DNA from: Sulfolobales archaeon
GTDB lineage: Archaea > Thermoproteota > Thermoprotei_A > Sulfolobales > NBVN01
DNA: 50,999 bases
Direction of reading: 5' to 3'
Assembly (NCBI GenBank): GCA_025058345.1
Contig: JANXEN010000007.1
Location: forward strand, 1 to 50,999
Part shown: one piece after another, positions 41,647 to 50,469 of the stretch
How positions within the stretch are numbered: the stretch's first letter is position 1
Layout of the letters: each line of letters starts with the position of its first letter
Translations under genes and position numbers: made by a program
Notes under the pieces: model-generated
Databases searched by the model: none
The model's input: the letters and a program-made list of their open reading frames with translations, nothing else
Told to the model about the DNA's origin: nothing

Positions 41647-41655
41647 TTTATATTA
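41647..41655 (+). promoter_or_regulatory. TATA box before the arlX-position gene
   Basis: TTTATATTA lies about 26 bp upstream of the GTG at 41677, so an internal promoter would give a leaderless transcript for arlX-G-F-H-I-J, separable from the arlB unit. Confidence 0.45.
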
Positions 41656-41676
41656 CTTGTTTAAATTAATTATCTT

Positions 41677-42471
41677 GTGTGGAAGTGTAATTGTGCGATA
41701 TGCAGGGCGTTGGTACACCCCATTATACGTAGAGCTAGTGTAGTGAGTCATGTAGAGAGTGCTGTAGTAGCTGAACAGGCTGAGGGCTTACCTAAGGAAT
41801 TGGAGTTAGGTGGCGAAGCTACGGGACCATCTCAACCTACTCCTTCTCCTCCTCAGCCTGCCCAGATGGTGGGTCAGCAATCCCCAGAGGCTGTGCAGCA
41901 GGGCCAGCAACCTCCTGTGGTTGAGGTTAAGATACCTCAAGAACTTATTGACCGTATAAACCAGCTGGATGCTGAGTTAAGCAGCCTTAAGAAGGAGATG
42001 ACTTCCTTAAGTGATACGTTCAAGTCCGCAGTCATTGAATTTAAGGAAGCTATTGCTGAGATTTCATCTCCCTTCAATATGTTGAGGAGTGCTGATCATA
42101 GGAATGGTAACGGCAACGGTAAGAACGGTAATGGTAGGAAATTATCTCTGGATTCAGGTACTTACTCATCGATAACACCTACGTCATTCCTCGAACTCCT
42201 TAGAATTATTTACTCGATGTTGGGTAAGATGAGTAAGGAACAAGCCCTTATACTTATTGATGGGTATGTGAAGGTGGGGTTAGTTAATAGTGAGGTAGGT
42301 AAGGCGTTAATGGGGGTAGTTGAATTAGCTGATAACATGCGTAGATCTGGCTTAAGTTTAGAGGATCAACTGCCTTACCTATATGGGATAATTAGTGCGT
42401 TGAACGTAAAGGACCACCTACTTAGCGAGTACGTATTGAAGGAGTTGATGAAGCGTGGCGGCATCAACTAA
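41677..42471 (+). CDS. ArlX-position archaellum protein, soluble coiled-coil type
   Basis: A 264-aa protein in the place of ArlX between arlB and arlG. A Cys-containing N-terminus (KCNCAIC) is followed by a Pro/Gln-rich linker (~50-85), a coiled coil (~88-135, IDRINQLDAELSSLKKEM), an Asn/Gly tract (~142-155) and a helical C-terminal domain. That domain (LELLRIIYSMLGKMSKEQ... GYVKVGLVN) resembles in layout the ArlD/E helical domain. Sulfolobus ArlX has an N-terminal membrane helix; none is visible here. It may be a ring or switch component attached through partners. The GTG start matches a leaderless transcript. Confidence 0.65.
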   Translation: MWKCNCAICRALVHPIIRRASVVSHVESAVVAEQAEGLPKELELGGEATGPSQPTPSPPQPAQMVGQQSPEAVQQGQQPPVVEVKIPQELIDRINQLDAELSSLKKEMTSLSDTFKSAVIEFKEAIAEISSPFNMLRSADHRNGNGNGKNGNGRKLSLDSGTYSSITPTSFLELLRIIYSMLGKMSKEQALILIDGYVKVGLVNSEVGKALMGVVELADNMRRSGLSLEDQLPYLYGIISALNVKDHLLSEYVLKELMKRGGIN

Positions 42472-42964
42472 GTCAGGTATATCTAATTTATTAGTTGAGG
42501 CATTACTCATAATTGTTGGTGTAACTGTTGCGGTGTCATTCAGCTCAGTAGTTATGTCTAGGTTATCTGAATTCCAGAGCAGATTTACGGTTGTTTCATC
42601 AGAAGCTATTCAAGGATTTAGTGAGAAGTTGATCTACGTACACGCAACCTATGACCCAAACTTGAAGTGTTTTTTAATATACCTTAAGAATGTGGGAAGC
42701 TATCCAATACAATCACTATCTAGAGCATCTATAATATTTAAAGGGGGTAACTCATTTGCGATGTACATCCAATACAGTGACTCACCATCCGCTGGATGTG
42801 GTTGTTGGGATTTTGTGGAGTATGGAGTAGGTAACGGTGTTATAGACCCAGCGGAGACGGTAGCAATAAGAATTTACAACTCAACAGCCATCCAACCACC
42901 TTATTACCTCAAATTTATTACTAGTAGAGGAACGTCGGTAGAATGTGAATTCACCCTACTTTAG
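42455..42964 (+). CDS. arlG: Archaellum stator protein ArlG
   Basis: A 169-aa protein with one N-terminal hydrophobic helix (LLVEALLIIVGVTVAVSFSSVV) and a beta-sandwich-like periplasmic domain, the ArlG layout. ArlG forms filaments that, with ArlF, anchor the archaellum motor to the S-layer. It precedes arlF as in Sulfolobales. A CGC segment lies in the soluble domain. The GTG start overlaps the previous gene by 17 nt, so translation is coupled. Confidence 0.82.
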   Translation: MAASTKSGISNLLVEALLIIVGVTVAVSFSSVVMSRLSEFQSRFTVVSSEAIQGFSEKLIYVHATYDPNLKCFLIYLKNVGSYPIQSLSRASIIFKGGNSFAMYIQYSDSPSAGCGCWDFVEYGVGNGVIDPAETVAIRIYNSTAIQPPYYLKFITSRGTSVECEFTLL

Positions 42965-42972
42965 GTGTCTCT

Positions 42973-43482
42973 ATGGCTTTTTCATATACTGTCGTATCAT
43001 TCATAATCATCGGCATGATGTTCGCCCTACTTATGTATGTAGGCAACACAGTAATTACTCACATAGTTACGATAGGCAAAATAACCAACTCTATTAGGGA
43101 GGAACGTCAGACATCAAAACATGCCTTAATCATCCAATCAGCTAAATGCTTAGATAATCATGTCTTCTTTAATCTAAGTAATGTAGGTTCAACATCACCT
43201 ATCATCGATTCTTCATCAACCCTTATCCTCGAATACGTATCTAACCACACGCAGAAACGTCTAGTAGATTTACCGAAACTCGGTGAGTCATGGTTCATTG
43301 AAGGTTATTACGTAACGAATAAGTACTATACTAGCCGGAGTGAGTTCATTGAATTAAAGCCGGGGGCGAGAGCACTTATTAAGGTTCTCCCATCCGATAT
43401 TCCCTCGCCGAATCACCCTATTTTAATCGTATTTACTACAGCACGCGGTGCGAGGGCTGAGTATGTCTTCACCTGCGAGTAG
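42973..43482 (+). CDS. arlF: Archaellum stator protein ArlF
   Basis: A 169-aa protein beginning MAFSYTVVSFIIIGMMFALL, the N-terminal helix typical of ArlF, followed by an extracytoplasmic beta-sandwich domain. ArlF binds S-layer protein and, with ArlG, acts as the stator. Two cysteines (one near 57 and one at the end) might pair. It overlaps arlH by 20 nt and follows arlG after 8 nt. Confidence 0.85.
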   Translation: MAFSYTVVSFIIIGMMFALLMYVGNTVITHIVTIGKITNSIREERQTSKHALIIQSAKCLDNHVFFNLSNVGSTSPIIDSSSTLILEYVSNHTQKRLVDLPKLGESWFIEGYYVTNKYYTSRSEFIELKPGARALIKVLPSDIPSPNHPILIVFTTARGARAEYVFTCE

Positions 43483-44191
43483 CTATTCATTAGGTGTTGT
43501 CAGCACTGGTAATGAGGAGTTAGACAATAGATTGGGTGGTGGGTTACCGTTCCCCTCATTAATTATTTTAGAGGGTGATAACGGCACCGGTAAAACAGCG
43601 CTATGCGATCAGTTCACATACGGATTAACGTCGGTAGGCAAGAAGGTGTTATTCATAACTACTGAGAACAGCGTTAAGAACTTCCTGCAGCAGGCTAAAA
43701 ATATTAGTTACGATCTAGTTACACCATATGTTAAGGGTTTGTTAAGTATTATACCAGCACATCTAGGGGGAATTAGGTGGGACAGCGAATCGGTTACTGA
43801 ATTATTTGAGCTCCTCACCGATTTCATAAGAGTTAGGTCGGAGGGCTTTGATGCAATTATTTTTGACTCACTTAGCTTGCTGACAAACTACTTACCAACA
43901 ACCAGCATACATAACTTCATGACTGAGTTAAGGCAGTTGGTTAAGTATGGGAAATTAGCGGTAATTACCATACATCCTAAGATGATTGGAGAGGAAGCTA
44001 TGCGGGTAGTTGCTGCTACTTCAGACGTTTATTTCAGGTTATATCTCGCTGAGATTGGAGGGAGAGGGGTTAAAGTCATTAACGTAGTTAAGATTAGGGG
44101 TGCTCCTACCCTAGCTGAGTCAACCATAGCCTTTGACGTAGATCCTGCATTCGGAGTTAAGATAGTGCCGTTGGCATTAGCTAAGGTTTAG
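43463..44191 (+). CDS. arlH: Archaellum motor regulator ATPase ArlH
   Basis: A 242-aa KaiC-like ATPase. Walker A is GDNGTGKTALC, Walker B DAIIFDSLSLL, and the start STGNEELDNRLGGGLPFPS matches RecA/KaiC N-termini. ArlH binds ATP and ArlI and is needed for archaellum assembly. ATG 43463 gives the usual short N-terminus; a GTG at 43448 is also in frame. The start lies within the end of arlF. All nucleotide motifs are intact. Confidence 0.92.
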   Translation: MSSPASSYSLGVVSTGNEELDNRLGGGLPFPSLIILEGDNGTGKTALCDQFTYGLTSVGKKVLFITTENSVKNFLQQAKNISYDLVTPYVKGLLSIIPAHLGGIRWDSESVTELFELLTDFIRVRSEGFDAIIFDSLSLLTNYLPTTSIHNFMTELRQLVKYGKLAVITIHPKMIGEEAMRVVAATSDVYFRLYLAEIGGRGVKVINVVKIRGAPTLAESTIAFDVDPAFGVKIVPLALAKV

Positions 44192-44204
44192 TAGGTGATG
44201 TTCG

Positions 44205-45953
44205 ATGTCAAAACAATTGAATGTTGAGGGAATCAACGAATTAAATTATATGGTTAAGAAGTATAGTTACTTAGGTAGGTATGTTGCTGATGTATTGAAG
44301 GTCGTTGGCCCCCCAACATACCTTCCTAAAGGTTTAGGCAGTGGTTTAAAGAAGGTTGTTAACGTAAACGTCATCTATCCTGTTGATGAGGGTATATTCG
44401 TACATATATATATGCCGCCTGGCGGCACGCCATCAGGCTATAGAAAATACGTTATAGTGGAACCGCCTAAACCTGCTAAGGAACTTTTCACCATTGCTGA
44501 GGAGAAGTTGGCGGAAGTCCTTTCTGAGAAGGATGTTGCTGAGGACCTAGAGCAGAGGAAGAAAATACTTCTTAAGTATCTTGAGAAGTTAGTTGACATC
44601 AGTGATGCACCAGTAAATTATGGGGAGTTACTCACTAAGAAGGTTAAACTTAAGAGAATACCTGTTTGGAGGGGCGACTACAATAATTTAGTTTACTACT
44701 TAATTAGAGATAAGGCCGGCTTGAAGGTCCTCGAACCTCTCCTTAAAGATCAGTATTTAGAAGATATATATTGTAACGGTGTAGGATTTGTCTACACTGT
44801 TCACAAGGTATTCGGCCCTCTTGAGACTAACATATACTTCAGCAGTGATGAAGAGTTAGATAGATTCATTATAGAGCTGAGTGAGAGGATCGGTAAGCCA
44901 GTGAGCCACGCTAGGCCAATAGTTGATGCGACATTACCTGACGGGAGTAGAATTAACTTAGTATTCGGCACCGACGTTAGTTTGAGGGGAAGTAACTTCA
45001 CCATCAGGAAATTCAGTAAAGTACCTATCAGCATTACAGAAATAATTAACTACGGTACGATGAACGAGTATATGGCTGCATATCTATGGATGTTACTCCT
45101 TGAAGGTATGAGTGGGTTCGTATCCGGTGAAACTGCTTCAGGTAAGACAACAACGCTCAACGCCATAATTTCGTTTATAAGACCTACCGCCAAGATAGTG
45201 TCTATTGAGGATACGTCAGAGATACAGGCACCTCATGAGAACTGGACTAGAGAGCTAACTAGAGATACAGGCAGTGTAGAGACCAGCATAACTTTATTTG
45301 ATTTACTTAAAGCTGCGTTAAGGCAGAGACCGAACTATATAATAGTTGGTGAGATTAGAGGTGCTGAAGGTAATGTAGCTTTTCAGGCAATGCAGACAGG
45401 GCATCCAGTATTAGCTACCTTCCATGCAGGCAGTGTGGAGCGGCTTGTCCAAAGAATCTCCTCACCACCTATTAATGTACCTAAAACGCAGCTAGATAAC
45501 CTTAACTTCATCTTAATACAAAGTGCTGCATATAAGGAGGGTATCTTAATTAGGAGAGTCATAAGCATTAATGAAGTGATAGGATACGACCCTAGAAGTG
45601 ATTCAGTAATCTACGTACCCATCTTTACTTGGGATCCTGTAAAGGATTTCTTCACTTTCAGAGGTAGGGGAACTAGCTACTTACTTGAGCAAAGGATCGC
45701 ATTATCTAGAGGGATTTCGAGGAGGAATATGGGCTTAATATATGAGGAATTAGATTTAAGGGCAAAGATTCTAAGGGAGTTAGTGAATAAGAAGGTCTTC
45801 AACTACTTCGACGTATTTAAAACCGTAGTTAAGGTCTATAACCTAATTGACTCACGGCTTAAGGCAACATCTAAGGAGGAGGGGCCTCAGGCAGTAATTC
45901 AGGTTCTAAATGATGTGTTAACTAAGCTACGTAAGAATGAGTTCATTAAATGA
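44205..45953 (+). CDS. arlI: Archaellum assembly and rotation ATPase ArlI
   Basis: A 582-aa secretion-superfamily ATPase. An N-terminal domain precedes the conserved core: DATLPDGSRINLVFG, FTIRKFSK, Walker A GETASGKTTT, the Asp box SIEDTSEIQ, Walker B IIVGEIRGAEG and the His box QTGHPVLATFHAG. ArlI is a hexamer that powers both archaellin export/assembly and rotation. Its GGTGATG SD and 13-nt gap after arlH indicate one operon. The length is usual for crenarchaeal ArlI. Confidence 0.94.
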   Translation: MSKQLNVEGINELNYMVKKYSYLGRYVADVLKVVGPPTYLPKGLGSGLKKVVNVNVIYPVDEGIFVHIYMPPGGTPSGYRKYVIVEPPKPAKELFTIAEEKLAEVLSEKDVAEDLEQRKKILLKYLEKLVDISDAPVNYGELLTKKVKLKRIPVWRGDYNNLVYYLIRDKAGLKVLEPLLKDQYLEDIYCNGVGFVYTVHKVFGPLETNIYFSSDEELDRFIIELSERIGKPVSHARPIVDATLPDGSRINLVFGTDVSLRGSNFTIRKFSKVPISITEIINYGTMNEYMAAYLWMLLLEGMSGFVSGETASGKTTTLNAIISFIRPTAKIVSIEDTSEIQAPHENWTRELTRDTGSVETSITLFDLLKAALRQRPNYIIVGEIRGAEGNVAFQAMQTGHPVLATFHAGSVERLVQRISSPPINVPKTQLDNLNFILIQSAAYKEGILIRRVISINEVIGYDPRSDSVIYVPIFTWDPVKDFFTFRGRGTSYLLEQRIALSRGISRRNMGLIYEELDLRAKILRELVNKKVFNYFDVFKTVVKVYNLIDSRLKATSKEEGPQAVIQVLNDVLTKLRKNEFIK

Positions 45954-45970
45954 AGCTGAGGTAACATGAG

Positions 45971-47608
45971 ATGAGTAAAGTAAATAAAAGGAAACTATTC
46001 TTCGATAAGTACTTTATTATTTCCCTAGCTTTATCTGCAGCTTCGCTTATCTACCTTTGGGATATTAGATTCATGCCTATAATATTCATACCCATAGCAG
46101 TTGGTTTAGTTAGGATCGCGTTACCCTACCTGAGATCTAAAGTAGGTGAATCCAACGTAGACCTAAACCTCCTTTATCTCCTCCTACATATGCACGCCAT
46201 ATCTACCGGTAAACCGGTCCGTGCTAGGCTATTCCAACTCAACAGCGTATTAGGTGGCTATGGAGCTTATGAAAACACCTTAAGGAGAATTGCTGCATTA
46301 GGAGTTGAGTGGGGGTATAGCTTCGTTAGAAGTATTAGATTAGTGTCTAAGGAGGTAAAGAATAGAGTTTTTAGGGAGTTCTTACTTAGGTTCAGTGAGG
46401 TTTTAAGAACTGGTGAAGATCCTGTTAGGTTTTTGGAGGTTGAATTCGCAGCTGCGAGGAGGAATTACCAAGCGCAGTACTACAGGGCTATGGACCTTAT
46501 GAGGATAATATTAGGTTTACACACAACTTTGATGAGCTCTGCTGCATTCATATTAACAGTAATGACTGTATTCATGGTTTTTATGGGTGATAACTTAACT
46601 ACCTACTTGCTAACATTAATTGGTTCATTAACTGTTGTTGGAACATTCACAGTCATTACATATATGGTTGTTCCTAAAGAGTGGATTAGCCCTAATCTCA
46701 AACCCAAACCGAGGCACGTATATTCTAAGTATAGATTATCACTCATAGCTGCGTTATCCGCGTCATCAGTCATCGCACTTCTAATCTACGTATACATAGG
46801 GAATTTAGAGTTAGCGATAATGTCCATCGGAGGTCTAATGCTGGTGCCAGGTATTACTGCAACCCGTATTGAGTCAAACATTAAGAAAGTTGAGTCATTC
46901 TACCCAATATTTATTAGAAGCTTCGGACTTACATACTCAGTACTACCTAATTACGTAAGGAGTCTTGCCTCAATACTTATGAGTGACTACGGACCGCTTA
47001 CCAAACATATTAAGCTCGTATACGCTAAGTTAAGTAACGGTATAGACCCCAAAATAGTTTGGCGTCATTTCTCTCAAGGTATATGGAGTGATTTAATACT
47101 TAGGTCAACTAATATCATAGTTGATACTGTTGAGGTTGGAGGGGATTTACGTAGTGTTGGTGTCACTTTAAGCGATTTATTCATAAGGCTTAACGACCTT
47201 CGAGGTACTAGGGAAAGGATAGCGAGGACCTTCGAGGCTACTGCCTACATACTACAGATGCTTGTAACGGCAGTGTCGATAAGCATTGTTAATATTCTTG
47301 ACATGTTTTCTAAATTTATGGAGGGATTAGCTGTTGGACTTGAGATGACGGAGTTCTATGGCTTACTACCTTTCTACATAACGCCAGAAAGCATTAACTT
47401 CGTATATCAAACTACTCTGTTATTCCTGATAGTTTTAGTTGTGGCTAATGCTTTGACTATAAAGTTAGCATATGGTGGACTTATGGAGACTTTCTGGATT
47501 CAGATCTCCATACTATCAATTATGACTGCCTCCTCATCTTACGCTATGAAGATGTTGATAAACTACATCTTCGGCAACCTCCTCTTCCCAGAATTAATAC
47601 CTGGGTGA
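45971..47608 (+). CDS. arlJ: Archaellum platform membrane protein ArlJ
   Basis: A 545-aa polytopic protein of the T2SF/TadB-like platform family, with about nine hydrophobic helices arranged around two cytoplasmic segments (for example ~85-165 and ~300-415). ArlJ interacts with ArlI and forms the membrane base of the archaellum. It is the last recognisable arl gene, 17 nt after arlI. No archaellum prepilin peptidase (PibD) is in the window, so it must be encoded elsewhere. Confidence 0.92.
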   Translation: MSKVNKRKLFFDKYFIISLALSAASLIYLWDIRFMPIIFIPIAVGLVRIALPYLRSKVGESNVDLNLLYLLLHMHAISTGKPVRARLFQLNSVLGGYGAYENTLRRIAALGVEWGYSFVRSIRLVSKEVKNRVFREFLLRFSEVLRTGEDPVRFLEVEFAAARRNYQAQYYRAMDLMRIILGLHTTLMSSAAFILTVMTVFMVFMGDNLTTYLLTLIGSLTVVGTFTVITYMVVPKEWISPNLKPKPRHVYSKYRLSLIAALSASSVIALLIYVYIGNLELAIMSIGGLMLVPGITATRIESNIKKVESFYPIFIRSFGLTYSVLPNYVRSLASILMSDYGPLTKHIKLVYAKLSNGIDPKIVWRHFSQGIWSDLILRSTNIIVDTVEVGGDLRSVGVTLSDLFIRLNDLRGTRERIARTFEATAYILQMLVTAVSISIVNILDMFSKFMEGLAVGLEMTEFYGLLPFYITPESINFVYQTTLLFLIVLVVANALTIKLAYGGLMETFWIQISILSIMTASSSYAMKMLINYIFGNLLFPELIPG

Positions 47609-47659
47609 TATGCGATATTATTAAATTGCTCCCTCCAAAATTTAGTGGTAGGGATTTAG

Positions 47660-47971
47660 ATGCGTTTATCTCGTCAAAGGCTATATGTTTTAAATAAGTA
47701 CTTAGCTATAACATTAATTATTGCTCTGTTCTCAAATTCACCTACATCTTTGACTGCCTCTGTACCTGCAGTTAAGTATCAAACTGTTACGTGGGTCGAT
47801 GATGTAGGTGTATGGATAGTTGATATATCGCTCTCCACAGAATCTCCATGGATTATGGGAAGAGTAATCTCTATAAGTGTTAATACCGTATTGAGGAGTT
47901 CTCCACCAAACAGTTCCTTATACATGGTCGTTAGAGTTCTATCAGGAAACACCGAAATTTCTTCGAAGTAA
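47660..47971 (+). pseudogene. N-terminal part of an interrupted surface protein (signal peptide)
   Basis: 103 codons ending at a TAA (47969-47971). The protein begins with a basic segment and a signal-peptide-like helix (YLAITLIIALFSNSPTSLTASV), then beta-rich sequence. After the stop the same frame runs on through VGELSERSMTAAG into the 682-codon segment that follows, with no frameshift. The two parts look like one exported beta-sandwich protein split by a single in-frame stop. A real nonsense mutation, a sequence error, or readthrough/restart would each explain it. Confidence 0.65.
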
Positions 47972-47995
47972 GTAGGTGAGCTTTCAGAGCGATCT

Positions 47996-50044
47996 ATGAC
48001 GGCTGCCGGGTACTTACACCTGGTTGTATCTAATCTATACTTCGGTAAGACCGAGCTAGAACCTACTTATCCCTATAAACTTACAGTTGTTATAGAAGGA
48101 TTCCGAGGGAATAAAGTCTTTAGACATCCTATAGAATTCCCAGTAACTATATCAGCTGGACGGACGTTAGTCCTATCTGATGTGCTCATCAATGGGGAAC
48201 CCAACTATTATTTCATGTTTGAGTCTATAGGAAGTATAAACCTTTCAGTAATACTAAAGAATCAAGGGTTTAGGGTTATTGAGTGGGCTATCGTTGATTT
48301 CTACATTGGAAAAGAGTTAATTGGTAGAAGGTACGTTGAGCTCTTATTACCGGGTGGAGCTACAGCAGTTAACGTATCCACTTTTAGGTACCTTACTCCA
48401 GGAATTTACAACATTAACGTATTCGTTAGGTATAAGTTACCTGAGGGAGTTGAGGACTACGTAAATGCTTCAGGGATTATTGAAGTCTTCAGAGGTGTTA
48501 AAGTTACTTTAAGTAGTGATAAGACCTCCGTAATTGAGGGGTCTAACGTACTTTTCGAAGGTAAAGTAGTTCCAGGTAACAAGTCGTTTGTAATCCTCGA
48601 AAGGTTATTCGGTAAGTCATGGATTACGATTGACGTTACAGTCTCCGATGTGTACGGAGTATTTAGATTTGAGTGGGTTGCTGAGAGTATTGACCCCTCC
48701 CTTAGTTATGTCGAAAACGTGTTTAGGGCTAGAGTACCTCTATCTGCTGTTGGTAGTAACGCAAGTGCGTCAAGCAATATCATATCTCTTACAGTATATA
48801 ACGCTAGACGCGTCTCAGACTTTATAAGTGACTTAACTCTTAGCATAGAGCCTGATAGGGTTTTCGAAGGTCATAACACCACTTTTAAGGTAAGAATTAC
48901 CCCTACCTTACCTGTCTGCGTTCCAGTCAAAATAACTTACCTAGATCCGTCAATATATGTGTGGTTTGAGTTAGGTAGCATGTATGTCTGCGGAGGTGAG
49001 GGGAATGCAGCACTCAGCGTTAAACTTTCTCCAGGTAAGTACTCCGTCAAGGCAGTAATTCCTTCACCGTATAGAGTTATCGAAAGCCTACCTAAACCAT
49101 TGAACGTTCTGGATATCCCTAAAATACTTATATACAACCCTAATACCTTGGTTTACGGTAGTGATTTACCGGTCACTGTTAAATTAAGTCCACCAATAAC
49201 TGAGTCTCTGAAAGGACTTGCTTACCTCATTAAGGATTCTGAAACCATCTCCAACACTTCAATTACTCTAAGCGGAGGTACTGCAGACGTAATATTCAGA
49301 AACGTAACCCGGGAAGGAACTTTGACAATATCTACTTGCGTGAACTTTAGCGGTCTAAGCATCTGCAACCATAGCAAAGTAGATGTAATTAAGTTATCTT
49401 TAAGCATATCGCCTACATCCTCAACCGTGGACGTAAATTCACCAGTTAGATATACCATAAACGTCTTACCCCCAAGTAAGTACGACCTTGAACTAAGCGT
49501 CCTAACGGGAACTGAAGCTGTCTTCATGCGTAGATTTACGAGTGACGAATACGGTAGAGCTTTAATAGATGTTACCTCCCCATCCAAACCTGGAAGCTAC
49601 GTAGTTAAGGCTTCAATCCTCGGAACTCCAGTGTCTGCGAGTGCTAAATTAGACGTCATAGAATTCATTAAGTCTATCACGTTTGAATTACTTAATAAGT
49701 CGGTCAGAGCGTCTGAAAGGGTCTACGTAAGGGTAAATATTAACCCTACACCTACTACCCCTCAGCAAATAGTTATAAGTCTTCAGAGGGGAGGTATATG
49801 GGATTCAGTAGCATACCACATGATGACATCTTCCTCTGCAACAATATCATTTACGGCTCCAAGCATTGAAGGAGCATATAAAGTTAAGGCAGTGGTAGCG
49901 GGGTCTAATATAGAGAGTAATGTTGAAACCCTTACCGTAACAACTGCTGCAACTACGTTACTTCCCACCGAGTACCTATACATTATCATCGCTTCCGCCG
50001 CCGTAGGTAGCATATTGCTGTACTTAAGAGGTAGGAGGCGGTAA
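47996..50044 (+). CDS. Beta-sandwich-repeat surface protein, C-terminal part after in-frame stop
   Basis: 682 codons of repetitive beta-sandwich (Ig/CARDB-like) sequence: recurring segments such as TLSSDKTSVIEGSNVLFEGKV, LSIEPDRVFEGHNTTFKV and LSISPTSSTVDVN each open a domain of about 80-100 residues. A C-terminal membrane helix (EYLYIIIASAAVGSILLYL) is followed by RGRRR, an anchor with a short cytoplasmic tail. Many N-glycosylation sequons suit an external location. Without the upstream signal peptide this part alone would not be exported normally, so ATG 47996 may not be a true start. It lies downstream of the archaellum genes but has no clear link to them. Confidence 0.7.
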   Translation: MTAAGYLHLVVSNLYFGKTELEPTYPYKLTVVIEGFRGNKVFRHPIEFPVTISAGRTLVLSDVLINGEPNYYFMFESIGSINLSVILKNQGFRVIEWAIVDFYIGKELIGRRYVELLLPGGATAVNVSTFRYLTPGIYNINVFVRYKLPEGVEDYVNASGIIEVFRGVKVTLSSDKTSVIEGSNVLFEGKVVPGNKSFVILERLFGKSWITIDVTVSDVYGVFRFEWVAESIDPSLSYVENVFRARVPLSAVGSNASASSNIISLTVYNARRVSDFISDLTLSIEPDRVFEGHNTTFKVRITPTLPVCVPVKITYLDPSIYVWFELGSMYVCGGEGNAALSVKLSPGKYSVKAVIPSPYRVIESLPKPLNVLDIPKILIYNPNTLVYGSDLPVTVKLSPPITESLKGLAYLIKDSETISNTSITLSGGTADVIFRNVTREGTLTISTCVNFSGLSICNHSKVDVIKLSLSISPTSSTVDVNSPVRYTINVLPPSKYDLELSVLTGTEAVFMRRFTSDEYGRALIDVTSPSKPGSYVVKASILGTPVSASAKLDVIEFIKSITFELLNKSVRASERVYVRVNINPTPTTPQQIVISLQRGGIWDSVAYHMMTSSSATISFTAPSIEGAYKVKAVVAGSNIESNVETLTVTTAATTLLPTEYLYIIIASAAVGSILLYLRGRRR

Positions 50045-50046
50045 CA

Positions 50047-50469
50047 TTAGACCTAACCAACACTATAATCAATAACATAAACACTTTAATCATAATATTT
50101 ACGATATTACTGATTGCGGGGATTGCGGCGATTATAGTCTTAAGTTCGAGAAGGGCTCCTACATCAAGAGGTGAGATCGGCGTTACAGCTGTAGAGACCG
50201 ACACCCACGAAGAGGAGGAAAGAATGCCGTCCAAGCCATTAACAACGAAGGACCTAGAAATATTAAAAAGACTCGTAGAACTAGATACTGTAAGCTATAA
50301 CGACTTAATAGGGGAGTTAAACATCAGCAGGGAAGAACTTAGCTTCTTTTTAAAGGACTTAATGAGTAAGGGATACATTGAGAAAAGTGATGAGTATCTA
50401 ATACTTACTGATAAAGGTAGGAAGTTATTTGAGCAAATGAAGGAGAAGTACATATATTCATCAAGGTGA
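50047..50469 (+). CDS. Membrane-anchored winged-helix protein
   Basis: A continuous frame of about 140 codons that begins right after the surface protein gene. It encodes an N-terminal membrane helix (IIIFTILLIAGIAAIIVL, ~16-33), an acidic linker and a winged helix (DLEILKRLVELDTVSYNDLI, LSFFLKDLMSKGYIEKS, YLILTDKGRKLF). Such membrane-linked wHTH proteins are common archaeal regulators. The first ATG (50224) excludes the membrane helix. Between the TAG at 50032 and that ATG there is no ATG, GTG or TTG in frame. TTA 50047, 8 nt after GGAGG, is a tentative start; ATA 50065 is another. It overlaps the end of the next gene on the other strand. Confidence 0.6.
   Translation, partial: LDLTNTIINNINTLIIIFTILLIAGIAAIIVLSSRRAPTSRGEIGVTAVETDTHEEEERMPSKPLTTKDLEILKRLVELDTVSYNDLIGELNISREELSFFLKDLMSKGYIEKSDEYLILTDKGRKLFEQMKEKYIYSSR

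Noticed and set aside
47969-47971. Recoding (selenocysteine or pyrrolysine) at the internal stop
   Set aside because: The codon is TAA, which is not used for either amino acid, and no recoding element was recognised.
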